From: Paracoccus aminovorans
GTDB lineage: Bacteria; Pseudomonadota; Alphaproteobacteria; Rhodobacterales; Rhodobacteraceae
Assembly (NCBI RefSeq): GCF_001546115.1
Contig: NZ_KQ955209.1
Location: forward strand, 620,810-684,809
Reading direction: 5' to 3'
Length of the DNA stretch: 64,000 nucleotides
The stretch's first letter is position 1. Every line of letters begins with the position of its first letter. The notes beneath the pieces were generated by a model. It did not search any database and was not told where the DNA came from. It saw only the letters and a list, made by a program, of their open reading frames with translations. A program made the position numbers and the translations under genes. Below, piece by piece: positions 25,313 through 35,589 of the stretch.

Positions 25313-26194
25313 ATGAGCAGCCAGATCCCGCTTGACGCCGCCTGCCTTGCCCCGGTCAGCGACCTGGGCGACGGGCTGAACAGCCTGACGGATGACCTGG
25401 CTTGCCTGCGCCTGTCGATCGTCAATTGCGTCTTTCACGGTCGGCCCGGCGGCGAGGACTTGGTGCTGGTCGATACCGGCCTGTCCACATCGACCAGCAC
25501 GATACGCGACCGGGCAGAACGGCGCTTCGGGTCGGGCACGCGGCCGGCGGCCATCATCCTGACCCATGGCCATTTCGATCATGTCGGCTCTGCCGCCACC
25601 CTGGCCGAGGAATGGGACGTGCCCGTCCATGCCCATCCGCTGGAATTTCCATATCTGAACGGGTCCGCGTCCTATCCGCCGGCGGATCCTTGGGTCGGAG
25701 GCGGGCTGATGGCGCTGCTATCGCCGCTCTATCCCCGAGATCCCGTCGATCTGGGTGCGCGCCTGCAGGCGCTTCCCGCGGACGGGACGGTGCCCGGAAT
25801 GCCCGGATGGCGCTGGCTTCACACGCCCGGCCATGCGCCGGGGCATGTTTCGCTGTGGCGCGAGGCGGACCGCAGCCTGATCGCGGGCGATGCGGTGATC
25901 GCCACCGGCCAGGAATCCGCTTACGAGGTCATGGTCCAGCAGCCCGAGATGCACGGGCCGCCGCGCTATTTCACCCCCGACTGGGATGCGGCGCGGGGCT
26001 CGGCGCAGCAATTGGCCGCGCTGGAGCCGCAGCTTCTGGTGACGGGTCATGGGCCGGCGCTGGCAGGTGCGGGAATGCGGCAGGCCCTGCATCGGCTGGC
26101 GCGGGATTTCGACCGCATCGCCATACCCGCAGGCGGCCGCTATGCCCGCAACCCGGCCACGGTTGAAAACGGCGATATCTATCGCGATCCTTGA
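25313..26194 (+). CDS. MBL-fold metallo-hydrolase
   Basis: A 293-residue metallo-beta-lactamase-fold hydrolase. The zinc motif THGHFDHVG (HxHxDH) is followed by downstream ligands in HTPGHAPGH, the bridging Asp in LIAGDAVI, and GHGPAL. The start follows GAGGAG 7 bp upstream. The substrate is unknown. It is followed after 80 bp by the SDR-DoxX gene. Confidence 0.9.
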   Translation: MSSQIPLDAACLAPVSDLGDGLNSLTDDLACLRLSIVNCVFHGRPGGEDLVLVDTGLSTSTSTIRDRAERRFGSGTRPAAIILTHGHFDHVGSAATLAEEWDVPVHAHPLEFPYLNGSASYPPADPWVGGGLMALLSPLYPRDPVDLGARLQALPADGTVPGMPGWRWLHTPGHAPGHVSLWREADRSLIAGDAVIATGQESAYEVMVQQPEMHGPPRYFTPDWDAARGSAQQLAALEPQLLVTGHGPALAGAGMRQALHRLARDFDRIAIPAGGRYARNPATVENGDIYRDP

Positions 26195-26274
26195 CGGGAG
26201 ACAGAAATGATCCTCGACAACGCCCCAGGACAAGGCAAGTCCGTTCCTCCGCTGCATCCATGCGCCGGTGCGCC

Positions 26275-27563
26275 ATGAAGGTGCTGGTGACAGGTGCGAC
26301 CGGGCTGATCGGGCAAAGCGTCTGCGCCCGGCTTGCGGCGGATGGCCATGTCGTGGTGGGCGCAAGCCGCGGCCGGCACCCGTCCAGCTTTGGCGCCGTG
26401 TCGCAATGGGTGCGGGTGGATTTCGGGCAGGCCGACGCCCCCGAGGCCTGGCTGCCGCATCTGCATGGCGTCGACGCGGTGGTGAACTGCGTCGGCGTGC
26501 TTCAGGACAACGCGCGCGAGGATACCGCCGCCGCCCATGCCAGCGGGGCGGCGGCGCTGTTTCGCGCCTGCGCGGCAGCCGGCGTGCGGCGGGTAGTGCA
26601 TTTCTCGGCCATCGGCGTGGATCGGCACCAGGCCTCGGCCTTTCCGCCAGCAAGCTCGAGGGCGACAGGGCGCTGATGGCGCTGGATCTCGATTGGGTCA
26701 TCCTGCGGCCCTCGGTCGTGCTGGGCGGCCCGGTCTTTGGTGCCAGCGCCCTGATCCGCGGCCTGGCGGCGCTTCCGGTCCTGCCGGTGATGCCCGATAC
26801 CGGCCCCTTGCAGGTGGTGGCGCTGGAGGATGTCGCCGAGACCGTGGCCCTTCTCGTCCGGCCCGACAGCCCGGCGCGGGTGGCGCTGGAACTGGCCGGG
26901 CCCGAGCGGCTGTCCTTTGCCGAGGTGGTCGCGCTGCATCGTGCCTGGCTGGGCTGGCGCCCGGCCAGGCCCCTGGCGCTGCCGGGCTGGGTGGCGGGAC
27001 TGCTCTATCGGCTGGGCGATCTGGCCGGCCTGCTGGGCTGGCGCCCGCCGCTGCGCAGCACCGCCCGCCGCGAGATCCGGCATGGCGCCGTGGGCGACCC
27101 GGAGCCCTGGACGCGGATCACCGGCATCCGGCCGCGCAGCCTGGCCGAGTCCCTGCGCCTGCGCCCGGCGACGGTCCAGGACCGCTGGTTCGCCGGGCTC
27201 TATTGCATCAAGCCGGTGCTGTTCGTGGTGCTGGTGCTGTTCTGGACGCTGACGGCGGTGATCTCGCTGACCACCGGTTTCGGCAACGGGCTGGAGCTGA
27301 TGCATCGCGCCCAGACCGGAGCCTTGGCCGGGCCGGGCGTGGTGGCGGGGGCGCTGGCCGACGGCGCCATCGGGCTGGCGATCGCCTGGCGGCCCACGGC
27401 GCGGCGCGGGCTCTGGGCGGCGATCGCGCTGTCCTGCTTCTATATCGTCACCGGAAGCCTGCTGCTGCCCGAATTGTGGAATGAGCCCTTGGGCCCCTTG
27501 CTGAAGATCTGGCCGATCCTTGTCGCGCATTTCGTCGCGCTGGCGATCCTGGACGAACGCTGA
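26275..27563 (+). pseudogene. SDR epimerase - DoxX-like fusion, frameshifted
   Basis: The N-terminal half in the first frame is an atypical SDR (MKVLVTGATGLIGQ, then CVGVLQDNA and VHFSAIGVDR). Near 26638-26650 the frame shifts by -1, after which the SDR continues (SASKLEGDRALMALDLDWVI). A DoxX-like membrane domain of about 115 residues with four helices follows and ends LAILDER. A one-base loss in GCCTTTCCGCC would explain the shift, since the expected reading is A-[YF]-S-A-S-K with the catalytic Lys. It is either a recent mutation or an assembly error. The total would be about 430 residues, as in SDR-DoxX fusions elsewhere. Confidence 0.8.
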
Positions 27564-28036
27564 TGCTGTATTTCATCCTGAAATACCTGCATATCGTCGG
27601 CGCCTCGGTTCTGCTGGGAACCGGGGCGGGCATCGCCTTCTTCATGCTGCTGGCGCATCTTTCCGGCGACCGGGCGCTGATCGCGGGGGTGGCGCGCATC
27701 GTCGTCATCGCGGATTTCCTGTTCACCGCCACCGCTGTCGTGGCGCAGCCCGTGACGGGCTTCGCGCTGGTCTGGTACCTGGGTTATGGGCTGGGCGAGC
27801 ACTGGATCGTGCTCTCGCTCATTCTCTATCTCGTGACCGGGGCCTTCTGGCTGCCGGTGGTCTGGATCCAGATGCAGATGCGCGACCTCGCGGTGGCCGC
27901 CCTGCAAGAGGGGGGCGCCCTGCCGCCGCGCTATTTCCGGCTGTTCCGCACCTGGTTCGTCTTCGGCTTTCCGGCCTTCGCCGCCGTCCTGAGCATCCTG
28001 TGGCTGATGATCGCGCGGCCGCAGCAGATCTGGTAG
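27563..28036 (+). CDS. DUF2269 family membrane protein
   Basis: A 157-residue integral membrane protein with four or five helices. It begins MLYFILKYLHIVGASVLLGTG, a strong DUF2269 hallmark, and includes a conserved His in the first helix. It overlaps the upstream SDR-DoxX gene in TGATG, so the two are coupled and probably function together in the membrane. The activity is unknown. Confidence 0.88.
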   Translation: MLYFILKYLHIVGASVLLGTGAGIAFFMLLAHLSGDRALIAGVARIVVIADFLFTATAVVAQPVTGFALVWYLGYGLGEHWIVLSLILYLVTGAFWLPVVWIQMQMRDLAVAALQEGGALPPRYFRLFRTWFVFGFPAFAAVLSILWLMIARPQQIW

Positions 28037-28139
28037 GCGGGCCCGCGCGGCGGGATCCCGAGACGTGCGATGGCCGGGAACAATTCGGCCGGGTCGTGGT
28101 TAGGGCGCCCGTCTGACTGCACACCGGGGAGGGGAAGTC

Positions 28140-29534
28140 ATGTCGGCCCGTCACGCATTCGTCCTGCTTTGCGCCGCCAGCCTGGCCGGCATCGGTGCGG
28201 CCAGGGCCGATCCGCTGCCGCCCGATACCACCTACCGGCCCCTGCCCACGATGCCGCTGTCCAGGGCCAGGGCCTTGGACGAGGCGCAGAAGCCCCAGGT
28301 GATGGAACGCCAGCGCGCGCTGCTGGAGCGGCGCTACGACCTCTCGGATCAGCCCCGACAGGGCATGATGATGTCGGGCGGCACCAAGCCGGTCCAGGAC
28401 GGCGTGCGGGTGAAGCTTCCCGAGGGCAGCAGCTGGGACGCGCTGGCCGGCATGGCGCCCGCCGAGATCCGCGAACAGGGCCTGCTGCCGCAGGGCTTCC
28501 TGCCGCTTCCGCATGTCAAGCAGGCGACCGGCGGCCAGGTCTTTCCCGAGTTGCAGATCGACGCGATCGCGCAACAGGAGCAGCGCGATCTGCGCCGTTT
28601 CGACGTCGAAGCCGACCTGCCCGTCCACCTGACGCCGGAATTCCCCCCGCCGATCTTCCTGACCACGCAGCCGCAGCTGGGCGATGTCTCGCGTGGCGAG
28701 TTGCTGACCATCCGCAATTATTACGAGATCATGAACGGCCTGATCACCCCGGTGCAGATGGAGGGGTTGCGGCTGCTGCTGACGCCTTTCCCGCAGGAGG
28801 AATTCAACCAGACCGAGGATCGCAAGGTCGCCCAGCCCAGCCTGGGCGTGGCCTGCCTGGACTGCCATTCGAATTTCCACAGCAATGCGGCGTTTCACCT
28901 GACGCCGGACGTGCGCCCGCAGGCCAACCGCTTCCGCCTGGACACCACCAGCCTGCGGGGCATGTTCAACCAGCAGATCCACGGCTCGAAACGCTCGCTG
29001 CGCTCGATCGAGGATTTCACCGAATTCGAGCAGCGCACCGCCTATTTCAACGGCGACCATGTCAGCGCCACCCGCAAGGGCGTGAACCTGCCCGACCGGC
29101 CGAACCAGGTGGCGATGATGGCGCAGATGCAGAACATCATCGACTTTCCGCCGGCGCCGAAGCTCGACCCGTTCGGCCGGCTCGACCCGGCGCTGGCCAG
29201 CGAAAGCGAGCTGGCGGGCGAACAGGTCTTCCTGGGCAAGGGCCGCTGCGCCGAATGCCATCGCCCCGAGACCGCCTTCATGGACAACCAGATGCACGAC
29301 CTGAAGCTGGAGCGCTTCTACAAGCCGGGCCAGGTCGCCAACGACATGGTGACGCTGCCGGACGGGCCGATCAAGACCTTCACCCTGCGCGGCATCAAGG
29401 ATTCGCCGCCCTATCTGCATGACGGCCGGCTGCTGACCCTGGCCGACACGGTCGAGTATTTCAACCTCGTCCTCAGCACCCGGCTGACCCAAGACGAAAA
29501 GGACGACCTGCTTGCCTATCTGCTGACCCTGTAA
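28140..29534 (+). CDS. Diheme cytochrome c peroxidase-like protein
   Basis: A 464-residue periplasmic cytochrome. The signal peptide ends near residue 23, and two c-type heme sites are CLDCH (239-243) and CAECH (370-374). The C-terminal half has the CcpA/MauG fold signature FTLRGIKDSPPYLHDGRLLT. The N-terminal 180 residues are an extra, less conserved region. It may reduce peroxide or oxidise a protein partner. GGAGGGG lies 9 bp before the ATG. It is followed closely by the DUF4142 gene. Confidence 0.88.
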   Translation: MSARHAFVLLCAASLAGIGAARADPLPPDTTYRPLPTMPLSRARALDEAQKPQVMERQRALLERRYDLSDQPRQGMMMSGGTKPVQDGVRVKLPEGSSWDALAGMAPAEIREQGLLPQGFLPLPHVKQATGGQVFPELQIDAIAQQEQRDLRRFDVEADLPVHLTPEFPPPIFLTTQPQLGDVSRGELLTIRNYYEIMNGLITPVQMEGLRLLLTPFPQEEFNQTEDRKVAQPSLGVACLDCHSNFHSNAAFHLTPDVRPQANRFRLDTTSLRGMFNQQIHGSKRSLRSIEDFTEFEQRTAYFNGDHVSATRKGVNLPDRPNQVAMMAQMQNIIDFPPAPKLDPFGRLDPALASESELAGEQVFLGKGRCAECHRPETAFMDNQMHDLKLERFYKPGQVANDMVTLPDGPIKTFTLRGIKDSPPYLHDGRLLTLADTVEYFNLVLSTRLTQDEKDDLLAYLLTL

Positions 29535-29545
29535 CGGAGGACTCC

Positions 29546-30133
29546 ATGACACGCATTGCCGCTTTTCTGCTGGGCGCCGCACTGACTGCCGCTCCGGCGC
29601 TGGCCCAGATCGGCAATCCCGCCGGCATGGCCCCCGACACGCGGCTGGACGAGCCGGGCAAGCCCGCGCCGCACCAGACGAATACCCAGGACCGGCTGTT
29701 CGCGCAGCTTGCCGCCGCGGGCGGCCTGGCCGAGGTGCAGCTGGGCGAGATGGCGCGCGACAAGGCCGAGGCCGAGAGCGTGCGGGATTTCGCCGCGATG
29801 ATGGTCGAGGATCACGGCGCGGCGAATGCCCGGCTGGCCGAACTGGCCGAGGCCGTGCGCATTCCCCTGCCGCAGGAGCCCGCCCCCGATCAGCAGGCGC
29901 TGCGCGAACGGCTGGAGGCAGCGGAGAGGACGGCCTTCGACCTGGCCTATGTCCGCGCGCAGGTCGTCGAGCATCAGAAGACGGCGCAGCTTCTGGCCTG
30001 GGAGGTCGGGCAGGGCCAGGACGGCGAGATCCAGCGCTTCGCGGCCGAGCAGCTGCCGGTGGTGCTGGGCCATCTGGAACAGGCGCAGCGCCTGAACGCG
30101 GAACTGAGCGGGGCCGGCGGCCCGGCACGCTGA
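29546..30133 (+). CDS. DUF4142 exported protein
   Basis: A 195-residue secreted four-helix protein (ferritin-like DUF4142). It has a signal peptide MTRIAAFLLGAALTAAPALA, then the family pattern AAAGGLAEVQLGEMARDKAE, VRDFAAMMVEDHGAAN and VEHQKTAQLLAWEVGQG. It lies 11 bp downstream of the diheme cytochrome and has its own SD (GGAGG). Members are common in stress-response clusters; the function is unproven. Confidence 0.9.
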   Translation: MTRIAAFLLGAALTAAPALAQIGNPAGMAPDTRLDEPGKPAPHQTNTQDRLFAQLAAAGGLAEVQLGEMARDKAEAESVRDFAAMMVEDHGAANARLAELAEAVRIPLPQEPAPDQQALRERLEAAERTAFDLAYVRAQVVEHQKTAQLLAWEVGQGQDGEIQRFAAEQLPVVLGHLEQAQRLNAELSGAGGPAR

Positions 30134-30176
30134 GCAGGCCGCGCGCGACCCGCGCGGCACGAAGGAGGATGGTTTC

Positions 30177-30968
30177 ATGACACAACTTGCCTTGGTGACC
30201 GGCGCATCCAGCGGGATCGGCCTGGAGCTGGCGCGCTGCTGCGCCCGCCACGGGCTGGACCTGATCCTGGCTGCCGACGAGCCCGAGATCGAGGATGCCG
30301 CCGCGGAAATCCGCGCCATGGGGCGCGAGGCGAAGGCCCTGCAGGGCGATCTTTCGGACCCGGCGGCGGTCGATCGGCTGGTCGGGCTGGCGGGCGCGCG
30401 GCCCGTCGATATCCTGCTTGCCAATGCCGGCCGCGGGCTGGGCCATGCCTTCGTCGACCAGGACTGGCAGCAGGCGCGCCATGTGATCGACACCAATATC
30501 GTCGGCACGCTTTACCTGGTGCAGCGTATCGCGCGCGACATGATCCGGCGCGGCAGCGGCCGCATCCTGCTGACCGGCTCGATCGCCGGTTTCATGCCGG
30601 GCACCTTCCAGGCGGTCTACAATGCCAGCAAGGCGTTCATCGATTCCTTTGCCATCGCGCTTCGCCACGAGTTGCAGGACAGCGGCGTCAGCGTGACGCT
30701 GCTGATGCCCGGCGCGACCGAGACGCGCTTCTTCCAGCGTGCCGGGCTGCTCGATACCCGGATCGGCCAGGCCCGGAAAGCCGATGCCGCGGAGGTGGCC
30801 GAGGCCGGCTTCAAGGCGATGATGGCCGGCGAGGAACAGATCGTCACCGGCTGGAAGAACAGGATGCAGGTCGCGGCGGCGCATGTGACGCCCGCCGGAA
30901 TGCTTGCCGAGCAGCATCGCCGCATGGCCGAGCCGAACTCGGGGCAGGAGAGCGAGGAGGAGGGCTGA
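30177..30968 (+). CDS. Short-chain dehydrogenase/reductase
   Basis: A 263-residue classical SDR: cofactor motif TGASSGIG (residues 9-16), NAG motif LANAGRGLG, catalytic Ser in LLTGSIAGF, and YNASK (Tyr and Lys of the active site). A C-terminal extension of about 60 residues is charged. The SD GGAGG is 7 bp upstream. The substrate is unknown. It ends the stress-type gene run that starts at 24188. Confidence 0.9.
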   Translation: MTQLALVTGASSGIGLELARCCARHGLDLILAADEPEIEDAAAEIRAMGREAKALQGDLSDPAAVDRLVGLAGARPVDILLANAGRGLGHAFVDQDWQQARHVIDTNIVGTLYLVQRIARDMIRRGSGRILLTGSIAGFMPGTFQAVYNASKAFIDSFAIALRHELQDSGVSVTLLMPGATETRFFQRAGLLDTRIGQARKADAAEVAEAGFKAMMAGEEQIVTGWKNRMQVAAAHVTPAGMLAEQHRRMAEPNSGQESEEEG

Positions 30969-31263
30969 GCGCCCAGCTCCCGCAAGACGGGTTCCGGATT
31001 CTCGAGGCTTGCGACCGGGCAGCCCGCCTTCATCCGCACCAGCACGCCCATCGCTTCCATCGGTTTCAGGCTTGCTGGGGAGAACTAGCGGCAATCGCGC
31101 CCCCTGCGAAGATGTCCGCGAACTTGGGGTGCAACGAAGGGCTTTGCGGCCGCCATTGGCGTCCGGGCCGACGCCCCCGGCGGCATCATGCCGCAGCGGT
31201 GCGGCCCGGCGCGCTATTGACCGGACCGGCCTTTCCGCCAAGCTGGAGAGGCCGCGGCATCCG

Positions 31264-32295
31264 ATGCAGGCGGTCTGTTCGGGGGGAACACCACAGTTGT
31301 CACAAGTCGGCGCTGTCAAGCGTTCGATCGTTTTCTTCATGGTGCCGGAATTCACCATGATGGCCTTTGCCAGCGCGCTTGAACCGTTGCGCGCAGCCAA
31401 CCGCATGCTGGGCCATGATGCCTATCGCTGGCGGCTGGCCAGCCTCGACGGTCGGCCGGTGCAGGCCTCGAACGGGGTCGAATGCCATGTGGATACCTCG
31501 ATCGAGGATGAACGGCGCAAGCTCGCCGGGCCGGACCGCCCGTCCATGGTGATCGTCTGTTCCGGCCTGGGGATCGAGACCTATCAGCCGAAGCCGGTCC
31601 TGACCCTGCTGCGCGAGGTGAACAGCCGCAAGATCGCCATCGGCGGGCTGTGCACCGGGGCCTACGTCCTGGCCCGCGCCGGGCTGCTCGCCGGCCGGCG
31701 CTGCGCGCTGCACTGGGAGAACCTGGCGGGCTTTTCCGAGACCTTCCCCTCGGCCGATGCCTATGCCGACCTGTTCGAGGTGGACGGCACCATCTACACC
31801 TGCGCCGGCGGCACGGCGGCGCTCGACATGATGCTGCACCTGATCGGCGAGGATTTCGACGAGGCGCTGCTGGGCCGGGTCTGCGAGCAGCTGCTGACCG
31901 ACCGCATCCGCAGCCCGGGCGACCGCCAGCGCCTGCCGCTGCGGGCGCGGCTGGGCGTGCAGAACCCCAAGGTGCTGAGCGTCATCGAGTTGATGGAGGC
32001 GAACCTGGCCGAGCCGCTGTCCCTGGCCGGGCTGGCCGCCCATGTCGGCCTGTCGCGCCGCCAGATCGAGCGGCTGTTCGACCGCGAGATGGGCCGTTCT
32101 CCGGCGCGCTATTACCTCGAGATCCGGCTGGACCGCGCCCGGCACCTGCTGATGCAATCCTCGCTGCCGGTGATCGAGGTGGCGGTGGCCTGCGGCTTCG
32201 TCTCGGCCTCGCATTTCGCGAAATGCTACCGCGAACTCTATGCGCTTTCCCCGCATGAGGAGCGGGGCGAGCGCAAGGTGCTGGTCCTGCCCTGA
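31264..32295 (+). CDS. GlxA-family (GbdR-like) AraC regulator
   Basis: A 343-residue regulator. The N-terminal DJ-1/PfpI-like domain (MVPEFTMMAFASALEPLRAA, then GGLCTGAYVLARAGLL) carries a nucleophile-elbow-like Cys, and the C-terminal AraC domain has two HTH motifs (LAGLAAHVGLSRRQIERLF and IEVAVACGFVSASHFAKCYR). This architecture matches GbdR and related regulators of glycine betaine catabolism. Its position beside an MttB-family methyltransferase supports a role in quaternary-amine sensing. The start is uncertain: 31264 or an inner ATG at 31339. Confidence 0.88.
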   Translation: MQAVCSGGTPQLSQVGAVKRSIVFFMVPEFTMMAFASALEPLRAANRMLGHDAYRWRLASLDGRPVQASNGVECHVDTSIEDERRKLAGPDRPSMVIVCSGLGIETYQPKPVLTLLREVNSRKIAIGGLCTGAYVLARAGLLAGRRCALHWENLAGFSETFPSADAYADLFEVDGTIYTCAGGTAALDMMLHLIGEDFDEALLGRVCEQLLTDRIRSPGDRQRLPLRARLGVQNPKVLSVIELMEANLAEPLSLAGLAAHVGLSRRQIERLFDREMGRSPARYYLEIRLDRARHLLMQSSLPVIEVAVACGFVSASHFAKCYRELYALSPHEERGERKVLVLP

Positions 32296-32314
32296 CCCGG
32301 CCCGGGCAGGGCCG

Positions 32315-33043
32315 TCATGCGCCGGTGAAGGCGCGCTGGTGAAAGGCCAGGACCTCGGCCGGATAGCGCCATGCGCGGCCGTGCGGGCAGGCATCGCGCG
32401 CGGGGCATTGCCGGGCGCAGGCGCCGCCGCGCGGGCTGCGGGCATGGGCGATGCAGGCCGCGGCGGCAAAGCCCGTGGCGGTATGGGCCGCAACCGGGCA
32501 GGCGTGCAGGCAGGGCTTTGCGGCGCAGGAATCGCAGGGATGGCCGCCGGACCCGTCCGGTCCGGGCAGCACCGCGCCGGGCAGCGGGGCGTCGAACAGC
32601 AACGCGCCGCGATAGGCGTGCCACAGCCCGTAGCGCGGATGCATCAGCAGTCCCAGCGGCGAGGGTTTCAGCCCGCCGGCCCGCATCGCCCATTGCTGGA
32701 CCGGGGCAAAGGGCCGGTCGCTGGGCATCAGCACCCGCGCGCCGACCTGCGCCGCCGCCCGCGCGATCACCGCGCGCGACCATTGGTCGAGCGGATCGGC
32801 CGGCGGGGTCGCCTGCCGGTCCAGCCATCGCGTGAACACCGGCCAGTAGCCCGCGCCGACATTGCCGACCAGCAGCACCGCCGCTGCCGGGGCGCCGCCG
32901 GGGCCGGGGGGCCGCGGCTCCCCCGGTTCGAAATTCAGCCCGCCGCGCAGCACCAGGCCGCTGCGGGCCAGCGCGGCGGCCGCGCGCTCGGGCAGGTCAG
33001 CCGCCATCGCGCGGGCGGACCTGGTTGCGCCAGACCTCATCAT
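32315..33043 (-). CDS. Fe-S cluster protein of the corrinoid module
   Basis: A 242-residue protein. A C-terminal ferredoxin-like part carries eight cysteines: C170, C173, C178 and C182 (CxxCxxxxCxxxC), then C197, C209, C213 and C219, enough for two [4Fe-4S] clusters. The N-terminal 150 residues are not recognised; the middle (HPRYGLWHAYRGALLF) resembles QueG/RDH-type cobalamin-linked ferredoxins. It is probably an electron donor for reductive reactivation of the corrinoid protein. It shares the minus strand with the MttB gene 44 bp upstream. The start could be MAADLPER at 33007. Confidence 0.75.
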   Translation of the reverse strand: MMRSGATRSARAMAADLPERAAAALARSGLVLRGGLNFEPGEPRPPGPGGAPAAAVLLVGNVGAGYWPVFTRWLDRQATPPADPLDQWSRAVIARAAAQVGARVLMPSDRPFAPVQQWAMRAGGLKPSPLGLLMHPRYGLWHAYRGALLFDAPLPGAVLPGPDGSGGHPCDSCAAKPCLHACPVAAHTATGFAAAACIAHARSPRGGACARQCPARDACPHGRAWRYPAEVLAFHQRAFTGA

Positions 33044-33086
33044 GGATCAGCTCCGCCACCTTTGCCCGTGCCGAGACCGGCGGCTT

Positions 33087-34655
33087 TCATGTGAAGGCAT
33101 CCGGCATCGAGGCTTTCTTGCGCGCCACGAAATCGTCCAGGCTGTCGCGGATGCCGGGGTCCAGCGAGGGCGCCTCATAGTTGTCCAGCCAGCGCCGCGC
33201 GATCTCGCCCGCGCGCTGCGGGGCGGTCTTCTCGCCCTCGGCCTGCCATTGCTCGAACGAGTTGTTGTCGGCCACGATCGAGCGATAGAAGGCGGTCTGG
33301 AAATTCGCCTGGGTATGGGCGCAGCCCAGGTAGTGGCTGCCGGGACCGACCTCGCGGATCGCATCCAGCGCCTGGCCGTTTTCCGACAGGTCGACGCCTT
33401 GGGCCAGCTTCTGCGCCACGCCCAGCTGGTCCGCGTCCATGATGAACTTCTCGTAGCAGGCGGAAAGCCCCCCTTCGAGCCAGCCGGCCGCATGCAGCAC
33501 GAAATTCGCACCGCAGAGCAGGGTCGAATTCAGCGTATTGGCGCTTTCATAGGCCGCCTGCGCATCCGGGATCTTCGCGGCGCAGAGCGAGCCGCCGGTG
33601 CGGAACGGCAGGCCCAGCCGCCGCGCCAGCTGCGCCGCGCCATAGGAGACCAGCGAGGGTTCCGGCGTGCCGAAGGTCGGCGCCCCGGATTGCATCGAGA
33701 TCGACGAGGCGAAGGTGCCGAACAGCACCGGCGCGCCGGGCCGCACCAGCTGGGTGAAGGCGGCGCCCGCCAGCACCTCGGCCAGCACCTGCGTCAGCGT
33801 GCCCGCCACCGTGACCGGGCTCATCGCGCCGGCCAGGATGAACGGGGTGACGATGCAGGCCTGGTTGGCGCGGGCATAGACCTTGGCCGCGCCCAGCATG
33901 GTGTCGTCGAAGACCATGGGCGAGTTCGCGTTGATCAGGCTGATGGTCACGGTGTTCTGGTCGACGAAATCCTCGCCGAACAGCAGCTTCGCCATGGCGA
34001 CGGTGTCCTCGGCCCGCTCGGGCGCGGTGACCGAGCCCATGAAGGGCTTGTCCGACAGCGTCATGTGGGCCAGCAGCATGTCCAGGTGGCGCTTGTTCAC
34101 CGGCACGTCCACCGGTTCGCAGACCGTGCCGCCGGAATGGTGGATCGAGGGCGCCAGATAGGCCAGTTTCACGAAATTCCGGAAATCCTCCAGCGTCGCA
34201 TAGCGGCGGTTGCCGTCCAGGTCGCGCACGAAGGGCGGACCGTAAACCGGGGCGAAGACCGTGGCGCCGCCGCCGATCTGCACCGAGCGCGCGGGGTTCC
34301 TTGCGTGCTGGGTAAAGACCGAAGGCGCGGTCTTCAGCAGCGCCCGCGGCAGGCCCTTGGGGAAATGGACGCGCTGGCCGCGCACGTCGGCGCCCGCTTC
34401 CCTCCACATCGCCAGCGCCTCGGCGTCGTCGCGAAATTCGATGCCGATCTCCTCCAGCACCGTGTCGGCATTGGCCTCGATCAGGGCCAGGCCTTCCTCG
34501 CTCAGCACCTCGTAATAGGGCACCTGGCGCCTGATATAGGTCAGTTGCGCGCCCGGCCCGCCCCCGGCCCGTGCCGCGCGCCGGGCCGATGCCCCGCGCT
34601 CGCCCCGGCCGCGCCTGCTGCCGGTGTCCTCTGCCGTCGTCACGCTATCCGTCAT
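33087..34655 (-). CDS. MttB-family (non-pyrrolysine) methylamine:corrinoid methyltransferase
   Basis: A 522-residue TIM-barrel methyltransferase of the MttB superfamily (COG5598). No in-frame amber codon is present, so it belongs to the non-pyrrolysine branch that includes glycine betaine:corrinoid methyltransferase MtgB. Recognisable parts: LTYIRRQVPYYEVLSEEGLA (N-terminal), FPKGLPRALLKTAPSVF, SGGTVCEPVDVPVNKRHLDM and GPGSHYLGCAHTQANFQTAF. It transfers a methyl group from a quaternary amine to the adjacent corrinoid protein. The substrate is probably glycine betaine or a related betaine, inferred from the regulator. It is divergent from the corrinoid gene. Confidence 0.88.
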   Translation of the reverse strand: MTDSVTTAEDTGSRRGRGERGASARRAARAGGGPGAQLTYIRRQVPYYEVLSEEGLALIEANADTVLEEIGIEFRDDAEALAMWREAGADVRGQRVHFPKGLPRALLKTAPSVFTQHARNPARSVQIGGGATVFAPVYGPPFVRDLDGNRRYATLEDFRNFVKLAYLAPSIHHSGGTVCEPVDVPVNKRHLDMLLAHMTLSDKPFMGSVTAPERAEDTVAMAKLLFGEDFVDQNTVTISLINANSPMVFDDTMLGAAKVYARANQACIVTPFILAGAMSPVTVAGTLTQVLAEVLAGAAFTQLVRPGAPVLFGTFASSISMQSGAPTFGTPEPSLVSYGAAQLARRLGLPFRTGGSLCAAKIPDAQAAYESANTLNSTLLCGANFVLHAAGWLEGGLSACYEKFIMDADQLGVAQKLAQGVDLSENGQALDAIREVGPGSHYLGCAHTQANFQTAFYRSIVADNNSFEQWQAEGEKTAPQRAGEIARRWLDNYEAPSLDPGIRDSLDDFVARKKASMPDAFT

Positions 34656-34749
34656 GCGGTGATTCCCGTCTCCCTCACGGCCACAGCGCCGTGCTGACTG
34701 TGGATTGTAGCCAAGCGCGGCGCGCGGACCGGCTTGGCTGCGGCAGCGG

Positions 34750-34767
34750 CTGTCGCAATCCGGACAG
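34750..34767. promoter_or_regulatory. Palindromic operator candidate in the mttB/corrinoid divergent promoter
   Basis: CTGTCGCAATCCGGACAG has symmetrical CTGTC / GACAG ends spaced by 8 bp. It lies midway in the 211-bp divergent region, about 95 bp from the mttB start and 100 bp from the corrinoid start, where a GbdR-like activator could control both transcripts. No consensus was tested. Confidence 0.35.
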
Positions 34768-34866
34768 TGGGGCGGCGGGGCGCTGCGCTATACAGGGCGC
34801 ATCACCAGTCGGCGCGCTGGCCGGATGCGGAAACAGGCGCCCCTTGCAACCTTCCGGAGTCCAGCC

Positions 34867-35562
<696 letters not shown>

Positions 35563-35589
35563 AGGCGGGACGCAGGGCAGGGCGGGGGC

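Noticed and set aside
30969..31060. Short minus-strand stretch reading M-E-A-M-G-V-L-V-R-M-K-A-G-C-P
   Set aside because: It looks coding for about 30 residues, but continues into the antisense of the SDR gene and lacks an SD or a recognisable family.
27819..31406. 1195-residue minus-strand open frame
   Set aside because: It runs across five convincing plus-strand genes with clear domains and has no recognisable motif.
33547..34655. Possible pyrrolysine codon in the MttB-family gene
   Set aside because: No in-frame TAG occurs in the 522 codons, so the pyrrolysine form is excluded.
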